From contig CAISTS010000088.1 of assembly GCA_903888485.1 (NCBI GenBank), forward strand, positions 1 to 64,000: a stretch of 64,000 nt of DNA, read 5' to 3'. Origin of the DNA: an uncultured bacterium. Its GTDB lineage: Bacteria > Pseudomonadota > Alphaproteobacteria > Rhodospirillales > Rhodospirillaceae. A program made the position numbers and the translations under genes. Shown here in pieces: positions 25,825 through 35,600 of the stretch; the stretch's first letter is position 1, and the number at the start of each line of letters is the position of its first letter. The notes below the pieces were generated by a model. The model ran no database searches. It was not told where the DNA came from and was given only the letters and a program-made list of their open reading frames with translations.

Positions 25825-26243
25825 CGCAGATCCTCTTCCTCGTCGGTCTGCTTGGGGCGGTCGTCAGCCTCGGCGTCGAGCTTGCGGAATTTACCGGGCT
25901 CGTGACGCGCGCGTGACGCCAGGCGCGCGCGCTCCTTCTGCTTCTCCTTGCCGCGCAGCCAGAACAGCCCGCCCATAGCCGCAAAGCCAACCAGAATCCA
26001 GGGCACGAGCAGCGAGTAGGACATTTCCTGGTAGATTTGCGCGCGCACCGAAGCGCGGCACTCGGGGCGCTCCTCGATGCAGGCTTCGCGCGCCCGCCGT
26101 TCGCCCGCCGAGAACAGGAATCCGGGCAGCGCCATGCCGTTGGGCTTGAAGACTTGGGCCTGGGCGACCGGAACGCCGGCCATCAGCCACACCATCGCCG
26201 CGGCAAAAATCAGCCGGCAAAAGCGCTTAGCGTTCATTCTCAC
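25821..26243 (-). CDS. Hypothetical membrane-anchored protein
   Basis: 140 residues from a GTG at 26243 (GGGAG 6 nt upstream); ATG at 26237 is an alternative. The N-terminal hydrophobic segment (LIFAAAMVWLMAGVPVAQA) is probably a signal peptide. A second membrane segment lies at about residues 78-95 (LLVPWILVGFAAMGGLFWL). Between them two cysteines (ACIEERPEC) could pair in the periplasm. The C-terminal third is highly charged (KEKQKERARLASRARHE; DRPKQTDEEED) and should be cytoplasmic. No family recognised. Confidence 0.6.
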   Translation of the reverse strand: MRMNAKRFCRLIFAAAMVWLMAGVPVAQAQVFKPNGMALPGFLFSAGERRAREACIEERPECRASVRAQIYQEMSYSLLVPWILVGFAAMGGLFWLRGKEKQKERARLASRARHEPGKFRKLDAEADDRPKQTDEEEDLR

Positions 26244-26320
26244 GCGGCTCCCATTTCAGATAGTAAGCACGATTGTACCAAAACTCCGGGTTACATAGTT
26301 GACTAAAAGCGCCTGGAATT

Positions 26321-26349
26321 CTGGACCTCGTCTGTCCGTTTGCTACAAT
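26321..26349 (+). promoter_or_regulatory. Candidate sigma-70 promoter of the leader unit
   Basis: CTGGAC (26321-26326), a 17-nt spacer and TACAAT (26344-26349) match a housekeeping promoter. Transcription would start near 26356, upstream of a 46-codon frame and an intrinsic terminator. The interval 26244-26649 otherwise holds no larger gene. Confidence 0.45.
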
Positions 26350-26404
26350 GCCACGACGAGCCGCCCCAAGAGCGGTCGTTAGTTCAAAAGCGGCAGGGAC
26401 ATTA

Positions 26405-26545
26405 ATGACGCAAGTCGCATTGTTCCATGATTACCGTTTCCAGGCCTTGCCCTGGATCCCTACTCGCGCAGCCGTATCACCTGAGGAGAATAACCCACCG
26501 GGCAATGACCGCACTTTCATAACGGCCGTGATCACCGCGGCATAA
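26405..26545 (+). CDS. Putative 46-residue leader peptide upstream of the EF-G-like gene
   Basis: ATG at 26405 with AGGGA 5 nt upstream; the peptide starts MTQVALFHDYRFQALPW and ends FITAVITAA, just 6 bp before a GC-rich hairpin with a T-run. The frame, ribosome-binding site, promoter and terminator together resemble an attenuator leader. The run of Thr/Ile/Val/Ala codons at its end lies where a stalled ribosome would cover the hairpin. The downstream gene is an EF-G-like GTPase rather than an amino-acid biosynthesis gene, so the signal sensed is unclear. It could instead be an independent small protein or small RNA. No family known to me. Confidence 0.4.
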   Translation: MTQVALFHDYRFQALPWIPTRAAVSPEENNPPGNDRTFITAVITAA

Positions 26546-26551
26546 TACATG

Positions 26552-26572
26552 GGAGCCCGAGGGGCTCCTTTT
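26552..26572 (+). terminator. Intrinsic terminator ending the leader unit
   Basis: GGAGCCC-GAG-GGGCTCC followed by TTTT and then GTGTTT. It lies 6 bp after the leader-peptide stop and 78 bp before the EF-G-like start, so full expression of that gene needs readthrough or a second promoter. Confidence 0.75.
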
Positions 26573-26649
26573 GTGTTTCCGGTGCACGGCGGCTGGTTTC
26601 CACCGCGAAGATCCCGCGGACCCGTTTTCATAAATGAGGAGGAGACGCC

Positions 26650-28707
26650 ATGTCGGATGCGAACAACAAGACCCCCCCTACTGAAAAGGGCACACGCTGC
26701 ATCGCCCTGGTCGGCCCGCAATCGAGCGGAAAGACCACCCTGCTCGAGAGCATGTTACTCGCCGCGGGTGTTATCCAGAAAAAGGGGCGCGTCGGGAACG
26801 GCACGACGGTGGGCGACTCTAATCCCGAAGCGCGCAGCCGGCAGATGTCGACGCAAACCACGCCGGCACGGTTCTCCTATCTCGGCGACGATTGGGTTGT
26901 GCTGGATGCGCCAGGCGCCGTCGATCTGTCCCAAGACGCCCGCCAGGCCATGCTGGTGGCCGACACGGTTGTTGTCGTCACCGATCCCGACGCCGACCGC
27001 ATGTTGGCCCTGGGGCCCATCTTCCGCTTCCTCGACGACCACAAGATTCCGCACATCCTGTTCATCAACAAGCTCGACACCACGAGCGGTCCGGTGCGCG
27101 AGCTGATCGGTGCGGCGCAGCGCCAGTCGGCGCGGCCGCTGGTGCTGCGGCACATTCCCCTGGTGCGCGCCAACAAGATCACCGGTTACGTCGATCTGGT
27201 GGCCGAGCGTGCGTACCACTACGAGCTCGACAAGCCATCGGAACGCATCCCCATCGAGAAATTCTCCGACGACAGTGTACCGGACGAACGCCGCGCGCTG
27301 CTCGAGAAGCTGTCCGACTTCGACGACGCGCTGCTCGAAAAGCTGCTGGAGGACATGATCCCCGACAAGAACGAGGTCTACCGCCAACTCACCAAGGACC
27401 TGCAGGAGGATCTCATCGTGCCGGTGCTGATCGGCGCGGCCGAGCATGAACATGGCGTGCGCCGCCTGATGAAGGCCATGCGCCACGAGGTGCCGTGCGC
27501 CGCCAAGACAGCCGATAGGCTCGGCATTCCCAACGAGCCGCTGGCCGCGCAGATCTACCGCGTCGAGTTCGCCCCCCATGTCGGTAAGCTGTCGTTGATC
27601 AGGGTGTGGCGCGGCACGCTGAAAGACGGCGATGCCCTCGCGGGCGTGCGCATCAGCAACATGCAAGACGGCGCCGAACCGAAACTTGCCAAGCAGCGCG
27701 TGCACAAGGTCGGCCCCGGTGACGTGGTGGCCATCTCGAAGCTCGAGGCTGGGCGCGCCGGCACCATTCTGCTGGCCGACCGCGCGGTGGAACCCGAGGA
27801 ATGGGCGAGCTCGCCGCACCCCTTGTACACGGTCGCTGTTGTGGCCAAGGACCGCAAGGACGACGTCAAACTGGGCGAAGCCCTGCGCAAGATCTGTGAG
27901 GAAGACCCGTCCCTCACCCTGCACCACGTGGCCGAGACCGCCGAGATGCTGCTGCGCGGCCAAGGCGACATTCAGCTTCACATCGCGCTTGAGCGCGTAC
28001 GGCGCAAATTCGACCTGGTGATCGAAACGCGCACGCCTCAGGTGCCCTACCGCGAGACCATCCGCAAGGCCGTGGTCCAGCATGCCCGCCACAAGCGACA
28101 GTCAGGCGGCCACGGCCAGTTCGCTGACATCAAAGTCGAGATCAAACCCCTGCCGCGCGGCGAAGGCTTCACCTTCACCGATGCGATTGTGGGCGGCGTG
28201 GTGCCGCGCAACTTCATCCCCGGCGTCGAAGCAGGCCTGCGCGACAACATCGTCCAGGGACCGTTGGGATTCCCGGTGGTGGACCTCAACGTCAAACTTT
28301 TCGACGGCCAGTACCACAGCGTTGACAGCTCAGATCAGGCCTTCCGCACCGCGGCGCGTCTTGCTCTTACCGAAGGCCTGCCGCAGTGCGACCCGGTCCT
28401 GCTGGAGCCGATCTGCGAGGTGAACATCTATGTGCCTTCGGAGTTCACATCGAAGGTGCAGCGCGCGGTGACCCAACACCGTGTCCAGATCCTGGGCTTC
28501 AATGCCCGCGAAGGCTGGGACGGCTGGGAAGTGATAAAGGTGAACATGCCCGAGTCCGAGATGCAGACGTTGATCACTGAGATCCGCTCGATCTCGCAGG
28601 GCATCGGCACCTTCGAGCACAGGTTCAGCCACTATCAGGAACTCAGCGGCCGCGATGCCGACAAGGTGACGCAGCAACGCAAACAGTACCTGAACGCCGC
28701 TCACTAG
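26650..28707 (+). CDS. Elongation factor G-like translational GTPase
   Basis: 685 residues, behind GAGGAGGAG. Domain I has the P-loop GPQSSGKTT and NKLD; domain II follows at about 300-390; domains III-V end with the typical EF-G C-terminus. The G3 motif reads DAPGAVDL where true EF-G has DTPGHVDF, so the GTPase-activating His is Ala. The G2 region is also divergent. This fits the EF-G2-like subgroup, which binds ribosomes but need not drive translocation. Candidate roles, such as a specialised translation or recycling factor, are inference. A short leader unit with a terminator lies immediately upstream. Confidence 0.88.
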   Translation: MSDANNKTPPTEKGTRCIALVGPQSSGKTTLLESMLLAAGVIQKKGRVGNGTTVGDSNPEARSRQMSTQTTPARFSYLGDDWVVLDAPGAVDLSQDARQAMLVADTVVVVTDPDADRMLALGPIFRFLDDHKIPHILFINKLDTTSGPVRELIGAAQRQSARPLVLRHIPLVRANKITGYVDLVAERAYHYELDKPSERIPIEKFSDDSVPDERRALLEKLSDFDDALLEKLLEDMIPDKNEVYRQLTKDLQEDLIVPVLIGAAEHEHGVRRLMKAMRHEVPCAAKTADRLGIPNEPLAAQIYRVEFAPHVGKLSLIRVWRGTLKDGDALAGVRISNMQDGAEPKLAKQRVHKVGPGDVVAISKLEAGRAGTILLADRAVEPEEWASSPHPLYTVAVVAKDRKDDVKLGEALRKICEEDPSLTLHHVAETAEMLLRGQGDIQLHIALERVRRKFDLVIETRTPQVPYRETIRKAVVQHARHKRQSGGHGQFADIKVEIKPLPRGEGFTFTDAIVGGVVPRNFIPGVEAGLRDNIVQGPLGFPVVDLNVKLFDGQYHSVDSSDQAFRTAARLALTEGLPQCDPVLLEPICEVNIYVPSEFTSKVQRAVTQHRVQILGFNAREGWDGWEVIKVNMPESEMQTLITEIRSISQGIGTFEHRFSHYQELSGRDADKVTQQRKQYLNAAH

Positions 28708-28722
28708 GAGAACTATTGCTGC

Positions 28723-28754
28723 TCCGGTAGATTGTCAGCGCGCAATCTGCCGGA
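28723..28754 (+). promoter_or_regulatory. Hairpin covering the ribosome-binding site of the EamA gene
   Basis: TCCGGTAGATTG-(8 nt)-CAATCTGCCGGA pairs over 12 bp with one G-T pair. The 3' arm contains part of CGGAG, the Shine-Dalgarno of the ATG at 28762. No T-run follows, so a translational block is more likely than termination. Confidence 0.4.
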
Positions 28755-28761
28755 GCCGCCG

Positions 28762-29691
28762 ATGAACCGACCCATCAACCAGGCAATGACGCCCCTGCAA
28801 TGGGCCGCTTTGCTTCTTCTGTCGGTGGTCTGGGGCGGCTCGTTCATCTTCAACGCCGTCGCGGTAAAGGAAATACCGCCGATCACCATGGTCGTGGTGC
28901 GCCTTCTGCTGGGCGCGGCACTGCTTTGGCTGTTTGCCGCTGCCACCGGCGTGAAGATGCCCAAGGATGCGCGCACCTGGGGCACTTTCGCCGTGATGGG
29001 CGCCTTCAACAATGCCGTGCCTTTTGCCCTCTTCGCCTGGAGCCAGACGCATATCACCGCCGGGCTGGCCTCGATCCTCAACGCCACCCAGCCGCTGTTC
29101 ACGGTGGTGCTGGCCCACGCGCTGACCCGGGACGAGAAGATCACCGGTGGCAAGCTGCTGGGGGCCGTGGTGGGGCTGCTGGGCGTGGCGGCCATGATGG
29201 GCGCGGACGCGCTGTCGGGCGCATCCGCCAACGTCATCGCCGAGCTGGCCTGCCTCGTCGCCACCGTGATGTACGCCTATACGGCCGTGTTCGCCCGCCG
29301 GTTCGCGGGCTTGGGCATCGCGCCCCTGGCCGTGGCCGTCGGGCAACTCACGACTGGCGGGCTCCTGGCCCTGCCCGTGGCGCTGATCGTCGACCAACCG
29401 TGGGCGCTGCCAATTCCAAGCCTCGCCGCCCTAGGCGCAATGGCCGGCCAGGCGCTGCTGTCGACCGCCCTCGCCTACGTCGTGTTCTTTGATCTGATTG
29501 CCAAGGCCGGGTCCACCAATGCGGGGCTTGTGACCTTCCTCAACCCCATCACGGCCATTGCCGTGGGGGCGCTTCTGCTGGACGAGCGGCTGGAGGCCGG
29601 CCATATCGCCGGCATGGTGGTGATCGCGCTGGGGTTGACGTTCATCGACGGCCGCCTGCCGGCGGCCCTACGCCGGGTTACATCCCGATAG
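28762..29691 (+). CDS. EamA-family (DMT superfamily) transporter
   Basis: 309 residues from MNRPINQAMTP. Ten predicted membrane helices in two EamA repeats; the start PLQWAALLLLSVVWGGSFIF and ALLSTALAYVVFFDLIAKAG followed by STNAGLVTFLNPITAIAVG are characteristic. Substrate unknown; this subgroup includes exporters of amino acids and metabolites. The last 14 bp overlap the end of the convergent giant repeat gene. Confidence 0.88.
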   Translation: MNRPINQAMTPLQWAALLLLSVVWGGSFIFNAVAVKEIPPITMVVVRLLLGAALLWLFAAATGVKMPKDARTWGTFAVMGAFNNAVPFALFAWSQTHITAGLASILNATQPLFTVVLAHALTRDEKITGGKLLGAVVGLLGVAAMMGADALSGASANVIAELACLVATVMYAYTAVFARRFAGLGIAPLAVAVGQLTTGGLLALPVALIVDQPWALPIPSLAALGAMAGQALLSTALAYVVFFDLIAKAGSTNAGLVTFLNPITAIAVGALLLDERLEAGHIAGMVVIALGLTFIDGRLPAALRRVTSR

Positions 29692-32600
29692 AGGCAAGCT
29701 GCGTGGTGGTCATGGTGCCGAGCTGCACCGACGTGAAGGCGGCGATCTGGGCGCCGTTCAGCGCCGCGAGGTCGGTAGTCTCGAAGAACTGAATCTGCGT
29801 GGTCGTGAATATCGGGATATCGCCGGTTTCGATGCCGGTCATATGATTGGGCGTCAGGTCGACGATGTTGTCGGTGCTGAGGGCAACGATCTGCGTTGCC
29901 GTCAGCGCGCCGATTTGGGTCGATGTGAAGCCGCCCAGCTGGACCGAGGTCATGGCCGCGATATCGAGCGTATTGAGGCTTGAGACCTGCGGCGAAGACA
30001 GCGCGGTGATCTGGGTCGCGGAGAGGCCCGAGAACTGCGCGACCGACATGACGGCCAGATCCGTAGTCTCGAGGCCCTGGATCTGCGTGCTGGTGAGCGT
30101 CGAGAGCTGGAAGGACGTCAGCGCCTGGAAGTGCGTGCTGTCGAGCCCGCCCAGCTGCGCCGGCGTCATGGCATCGAGCTGCGTGTCGGCCAGCGCGGCG
30201 ATGGTCGTGGTGGTGAAGGCGTTGAGCTGCGTTGTCGAGAGCAGTCCAATGGCCGTCGAGATGATGCCGCTAAGCTGTTCGGCCGTCAGCAAGGCCAAGG
30301 CGCCCGTCGGCAGGGCAGTGACTTGGGTCGTGTTCATGCCGTTCAGCTGCGCCGAGCTGAAGCCCGCGAAGGGTGCTGCGTCGATGCTGGAGAGCTGCGC
30401 GGCGGTCAGGCCGTCGATCTGGGTGTCGGCGAGCACGCCAATGATGCTGGTCGAGAGCGCGTTAAGTTGAACCGCCAGGAGCGCGCCGACCTGGACCGAA
30501 ATCAGGCCGCCGACCTGCGCCGTCGTCAGGGCCGCCATGTTGCCTGGCTGGAGCGACTTGACCTGTGTGGTGCTGAGGGCGCCGAGCTGGGCAGCGGACA
30601 GGCCGCTGAACTGCGCAGCCGTGAGGGCGTCGATCTGCAGGACGTTGAAGGCCTTCACCTGCGTCGTGGTCATGCCGGTGACCTGCGCCGACGTGAAGCC
30701 GCTGAAGGGCCCGGTATCGATGTTGGCGATCTGGGTGACGGTCATGCCGTCGATCTGGGCATCGGTGAGCGAGGCGATGTTGGTGGTCGACAGCGCATTG
30801 AGCTGCATCGACGTGAGCGCGCCGACCTGCGTCTGCGTCATGCCCGAGAGCTGCTCGGTCGTCATCACATCGAGGCTGCCGGCCGCCAGCGCCTTGATCT
30901 GCGTGACTGACAGCGCGCCGATCTGCGTCGATGATAGGCCCGAGAACTGAGCGCCGGACAGGCCGTCGAGCTGGAAGGTCGATAAGCCCTTCACCTGCGT
31001 CGTGGTCATGCCCGTCAGCTGCGCCGAGCTGAAGCCGCTGAAGGGGAACAGGTCGAGAGCGCCGATCTGCGCCGAGGTGAAGCCATCGATCTGGGCATCG
31101 CTGAGCTGAGCGATGAGCGCCGGCGACAGTGCATTGAGCTGGCTGGCGGCAAGCACGCCGAATTGGGTGGAGACGAGGCCCGCGAGCTGCGCGGTGGTCA
31201 TTCCCGACACGCCGTCCACCGAGAAGCCCTTCACCTGGGTCGTACTCAAGGTGTTGAGCTGGTCGCCGGACAAGGCGCCGAAGTGCGCGATGTCGAGGGC
31301 ATTCACTTGGGTTGAGGTCAGGCCGTCGAGCTGGATCGTGCTGAGGGCCGAGATGTTCGTGGTGGTCAGCGCGTTGACTTGCGTGGCGTCGAGCGCACCG
31401 AGCTGCAGCGACGTCACGCCGGTGAGCTGGATCGCGGAGATTGAATCGATGACTGCAGCCGTCAGCGCCTTGACCTGGGTGGTCGTCATGACCCCCACCT
31501 GGGCCGACGACAGGCCGCTGAACTGGGCCGTAGTCATGTTGGCTATGTTGGTGACCGACAGCGCCTTGATCTGCGTGGTGGTGAACACCGCCAACTGCGT
31601 GGATGTCAGGGCGTTGAAGGCATCCACGCCGAGGCTGGCGAGCTGCGAGGCCGTCAGGCCGCTGGCTTGCGTCTCCGTGAGAGCCGTAACGACTGCGGGC
31701 GCAAAGATGCCAAGCTGGGCATTCGACAGCGCCCCAAGCTGAGTCGAGGTCAGGCCCGCGACCTGCGCGACGGTCAGCACAGCGAGGTCGGCGACCGACA
31801 GCGCCTTGATCTGCGTGGTGGCCAGGCTAAAGAGCTGGGTGTCGGTCATGGCCGCGAAGTGCGTCTCGTCGAGGCCGGCGACCTGGGTGATCGTCATGCC
31901 GTCGAGCTGGACCGTGGTGAGAGCGGTGATGTTGGTGGTGGAGAGCGCATTCACCTGACTCGTCGAGAGCGCGCCCACTTGGGTCGAGGCAAAGCCGGCG
32001 AGTTGGGTGTCGGCGAGCACGGTGATGGCATCGATGTTGATGGCGGCGATCTGGGTGGTGGCCAGCACGCCGAACTGAGTCGAGTCCATGCCGCTGAGCT
32101 GGCCGGCCGTGATCACGCCGAGCTCGAGCAACGACAACCCCTTCGCCTGGGTCGTCGTGAAGCCCGTCAGCTGCGTCGAACTGAAACCGGCGAAGGTGTC
32201 GGTGTCGAGCCCGCCGATCTGCGTGGCCGAGAGGCCGTCAATCTGGCCATCGGCCAGGGCAAAGATCGCTTCGGGCGTCACGGCGCTGAGCTGGGTGGTC
32301 GACAGCACGCCAAGCTGCGTGGAGGTCAGCCCCGCCACCTGCAGCGTCGTCAGGGCAGCCAGCGAGTCTGCCGACAGCGCCTTGACTTGGATAGTCGAGA
32401 ACACGCCAAGCTGCGTGTCTGTGAAAGCCCCGAAACGTGTGCTGTCGAGCGCGGCAACCTGCGTCGATGTGATGCCCGAGAGCTGGACCGTCGAGAGCGC
32501 CGCGACATTCGTGGTCGTCAGCGCATTGACCTGCGTGGTGTGCAGCGCGCCCACGGCAGTGGAAGCTAGCCCGGTGAGCTGATCGGCGCTGATGGCTGTC

Positions 32601-35600
32601 ACCACCGGCTCCGACAGCGCCTTGACCTGGGTGATCGTCATGACGCCGAGCTGCGCCGACGAGAAGCCCCCGAACTGCGCGACCGTCAACTGCGCGATAT
32701 TGGCCGCCGAGATCGACTTGATCTGAGTGGTTGTAAATGCGGCGAGCTGGGTGGAGGTAAGCGCGTCGAAGGAATCGGCGCCGAGGCTGGCGAGCTGGGT
32801 CGCCGAAAGGCCGCTGATTTGGGTTTCCGTAAGCGTGGCGAGCGCCGTGGCCGAAACCGCCGCGAGCTGCGTCGCCGACAGTGCGGCAAGCTGGGTAGAG
32901 ATCAGGCCCGCGACCTGCGAGGTGGTGAGATTGCCGAGGTTCTCGACCGACAGCGCCTTAACTTGCGTTGTCGAGAGGCTGAAGATCTGCTCCGACGTGA
33001 CGGCGGCGAACCGCGTCGGGTCGAGCGCACCGACCTGCGTCGCCGTCATGCCGTCGAGCTGTACTGTGGTTATAGCCGTGATGTTGGTTGTCGTCAGGGC
33101 ATTCACTTGCCCCGTCGTCAGGGCCGCAACCTGGGTCGAGCCGAAGCCGGCGAGTTGCGTATCGGTTATCGCAGTGATCGCTGCGAGACCGATTGCCGAG
33201 ACTTGGGTCGTGGCCAGTGCGCCGAGGTGGGTCGAGTCCAAGCCGCTGATCTGACCGGGCGTCAGCGCGTCCATTTCGGTGAGCGACAGACCCTTGACCT
33301 GCGTCGTCGTGAAGCCGGTGAACTGCGTCGAGCTGAACCCCGCGAAAGTGTCGGCGTCGATGCCGCCGATCTGTGCCGCGGACAAGCCGTCGATCTGGGC
33401 ATCGGCGAGCGCGTCGATCACGGCCGGCGTCACGGCGCTGAGTTGGGACGTGGACAGCGCGCCAAGCTGGGTGGACGTGAGGCCAGCGACCTGCAAGGTC
33501 GTCAGAGCCGCGAGAGAGCCGAGGGACAGCGCTTTGACCTGCGTGGTCGAGAACACCGCAAGTTGGGTATCGCTGAAGGCACCGAAGCGCGTGTTGTCGA
33601 GGGCGGCCACCTGCGTCGAGGTGATGCCCGACATCTGCAGTGTCGAGAGCGTGCCGATGTTGGTGGTAGTGAGCGCATTGACTTGCGTCGCCTCCAGGGC
33701 GCCCACGGACGTCGAAGCAAAACCGCTGAGCTGCTCAACGGTCATGGCTGTCACCACCGGGTCCGACAGCGCTTTGAGCTGCGTCGTCGTCATGACACCG
33801 AGGTGCGCCGACGTGAATCCGCCGAACTGCGCGACGCTGAGCGCCGCGATATTGACCGCCGAGATCGACTTGATCTGGGTCGTGGTGAAGGCAGAGATTT
33901 GCGTCGAAGTGAGCGCACTGAAGGAGTCGGCGCCGAGGCTGGCGAGTTGCGTGGCCGACAGGCCGCTGATCTGGGTTTCCGTGAGCGCGCCGACGGCCGC
34001 GGCGGACAGCGCCGCGAGCTGCGTGGTCGATAGCGCCGCAAGCTGAGTTGAGATGAGGCCAGCGACTTGAGTGGTGCTAAGGTTACCGAGGTTATCGACC
34101 GAGAGCGCTTTAATTTGCGTCGTCGAGAGACCGTAAAGCTGCCCGGAGGTGAGCGCACCAAATCGAGTGGGATCGAGTTCGCCCACCTGCGTTGCCGTCA
34201 TCCCGTCGATCTGCACCGTTATCAGCGACGTGATGTTGGTCGTCGTCAGGGCGTTGACCTGCCCCGTCGAGAGCGCGCCAATCTGAGTCGAGCCGAAGCC
34301 GGCGAGTTGCGTATCGGTGATCGCGGCGATGGCCGCGAGATTGATCGCGGCAACCTGGGTGGTCGCCAGCGCGCCAAGTTGAGCCGAATCGAAGCCGCTG
34401 ATCTGACCGGCCGACAGCGCGTCCATCTCCATCAGCGACAGACCTTTGACCTGAGTTGTCGAGAAACCGGTCAGCTGCGTCGAGTTGAAACCGGCGAAAG
34501 TATCGCTGTCGATGCCGCCGATCTGCGCGGCGGACAGGCCATCGATCTGCGGATCGGTGAGCGCATCGATCACCGCCGGTGTCACGGCGCTGAGCTGAAT
34601 GGTCGAAAGCGCGCCAAGCTGAGTGGATGTAAGGCCGACAACTTGCAGCGTCGTCAGCGCGGCGAGCGAACCCGCGGACAACGCCTTGACCTGGGTGGTG
34701 GACAACACGGCAAGCTGCGTATCGCTGAAGGCACCAAAGCGCGTGTTGTCGAGCGCGGCAACCTGCGTCGAAGTCATCCCAGACAGCTGCAGCGTCGAAA
34801 GTGCGCCGACGTTGGTGGTGGTCAGGGCGTTGACCTGTGTCGCCTCCAGGTTGCCCACGGAGGTCGAACCAAGGCCACTCAACTGCTCGGCGGTCATCGC
34901 GGTTACGACCGGCTCCGAGAGTGCCTTGAGCTGCGTGGTCGTCATGACACCGAGGTGCGCCGACGTGAATCCGCCGAACTGCGCAACGCTGAGCGCCGCG
35001 ATATTGGCCGCCGAAATCGACTTGATCTGGGTCGTGGTGAACGCGGAGATCTGCGTCGAAGTGAGGGCACTAAATGAGTCGGCGCCGAGGCTGGCGAGCT
35101 GCGTGGCCGACAAGCCGCTGATCTGAGTTTCCGTGAGTGCGCCGACGGCTGCAGCGGAAAGCGCCGCGAGTTGGGTCGTCGATAGCGCGGCAAGCTGGGT
35201 CGAGATGAGACCCGCGACCTGCACCGTGCTGAGGTTACCGAGGTTATCGGCCGACAGCGCTTTAACTTGTGTCGTCGTGAGGCTGTAAAGCTGCTCGGAC
35301 GTCAGCGCGCCGAATCTGGTGGGGTCGAGCTCGCCCACCTGCGTCGCCGTCATGCCGTCGAGCTGCGCCGTCGTGAGCGACGTGATGTTGGTGGTGGTCA
35401 GGGCATTCACCTGACCCGTGGTCAACGCGCCGACCTGGGTCGAGCCGAAGCCGGCAAGCTGCGTGTCCGTGATCGCGGTGATGGCCGCAAGACTGATCGC
35501 CGTGATCTGCGTGCTCGCGAGGGCGCCAAGCTGGGCTGAATCGAAACCGCTGATCTGGCCAGCCGAAAGCGCGTCCATTTCGGTGAGCGACAAGCCTTTG

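Noticed and set aside
26755-28092. 445-codon minus-strand frame
   Set aside because: Antisense to the EF-G-like gene.
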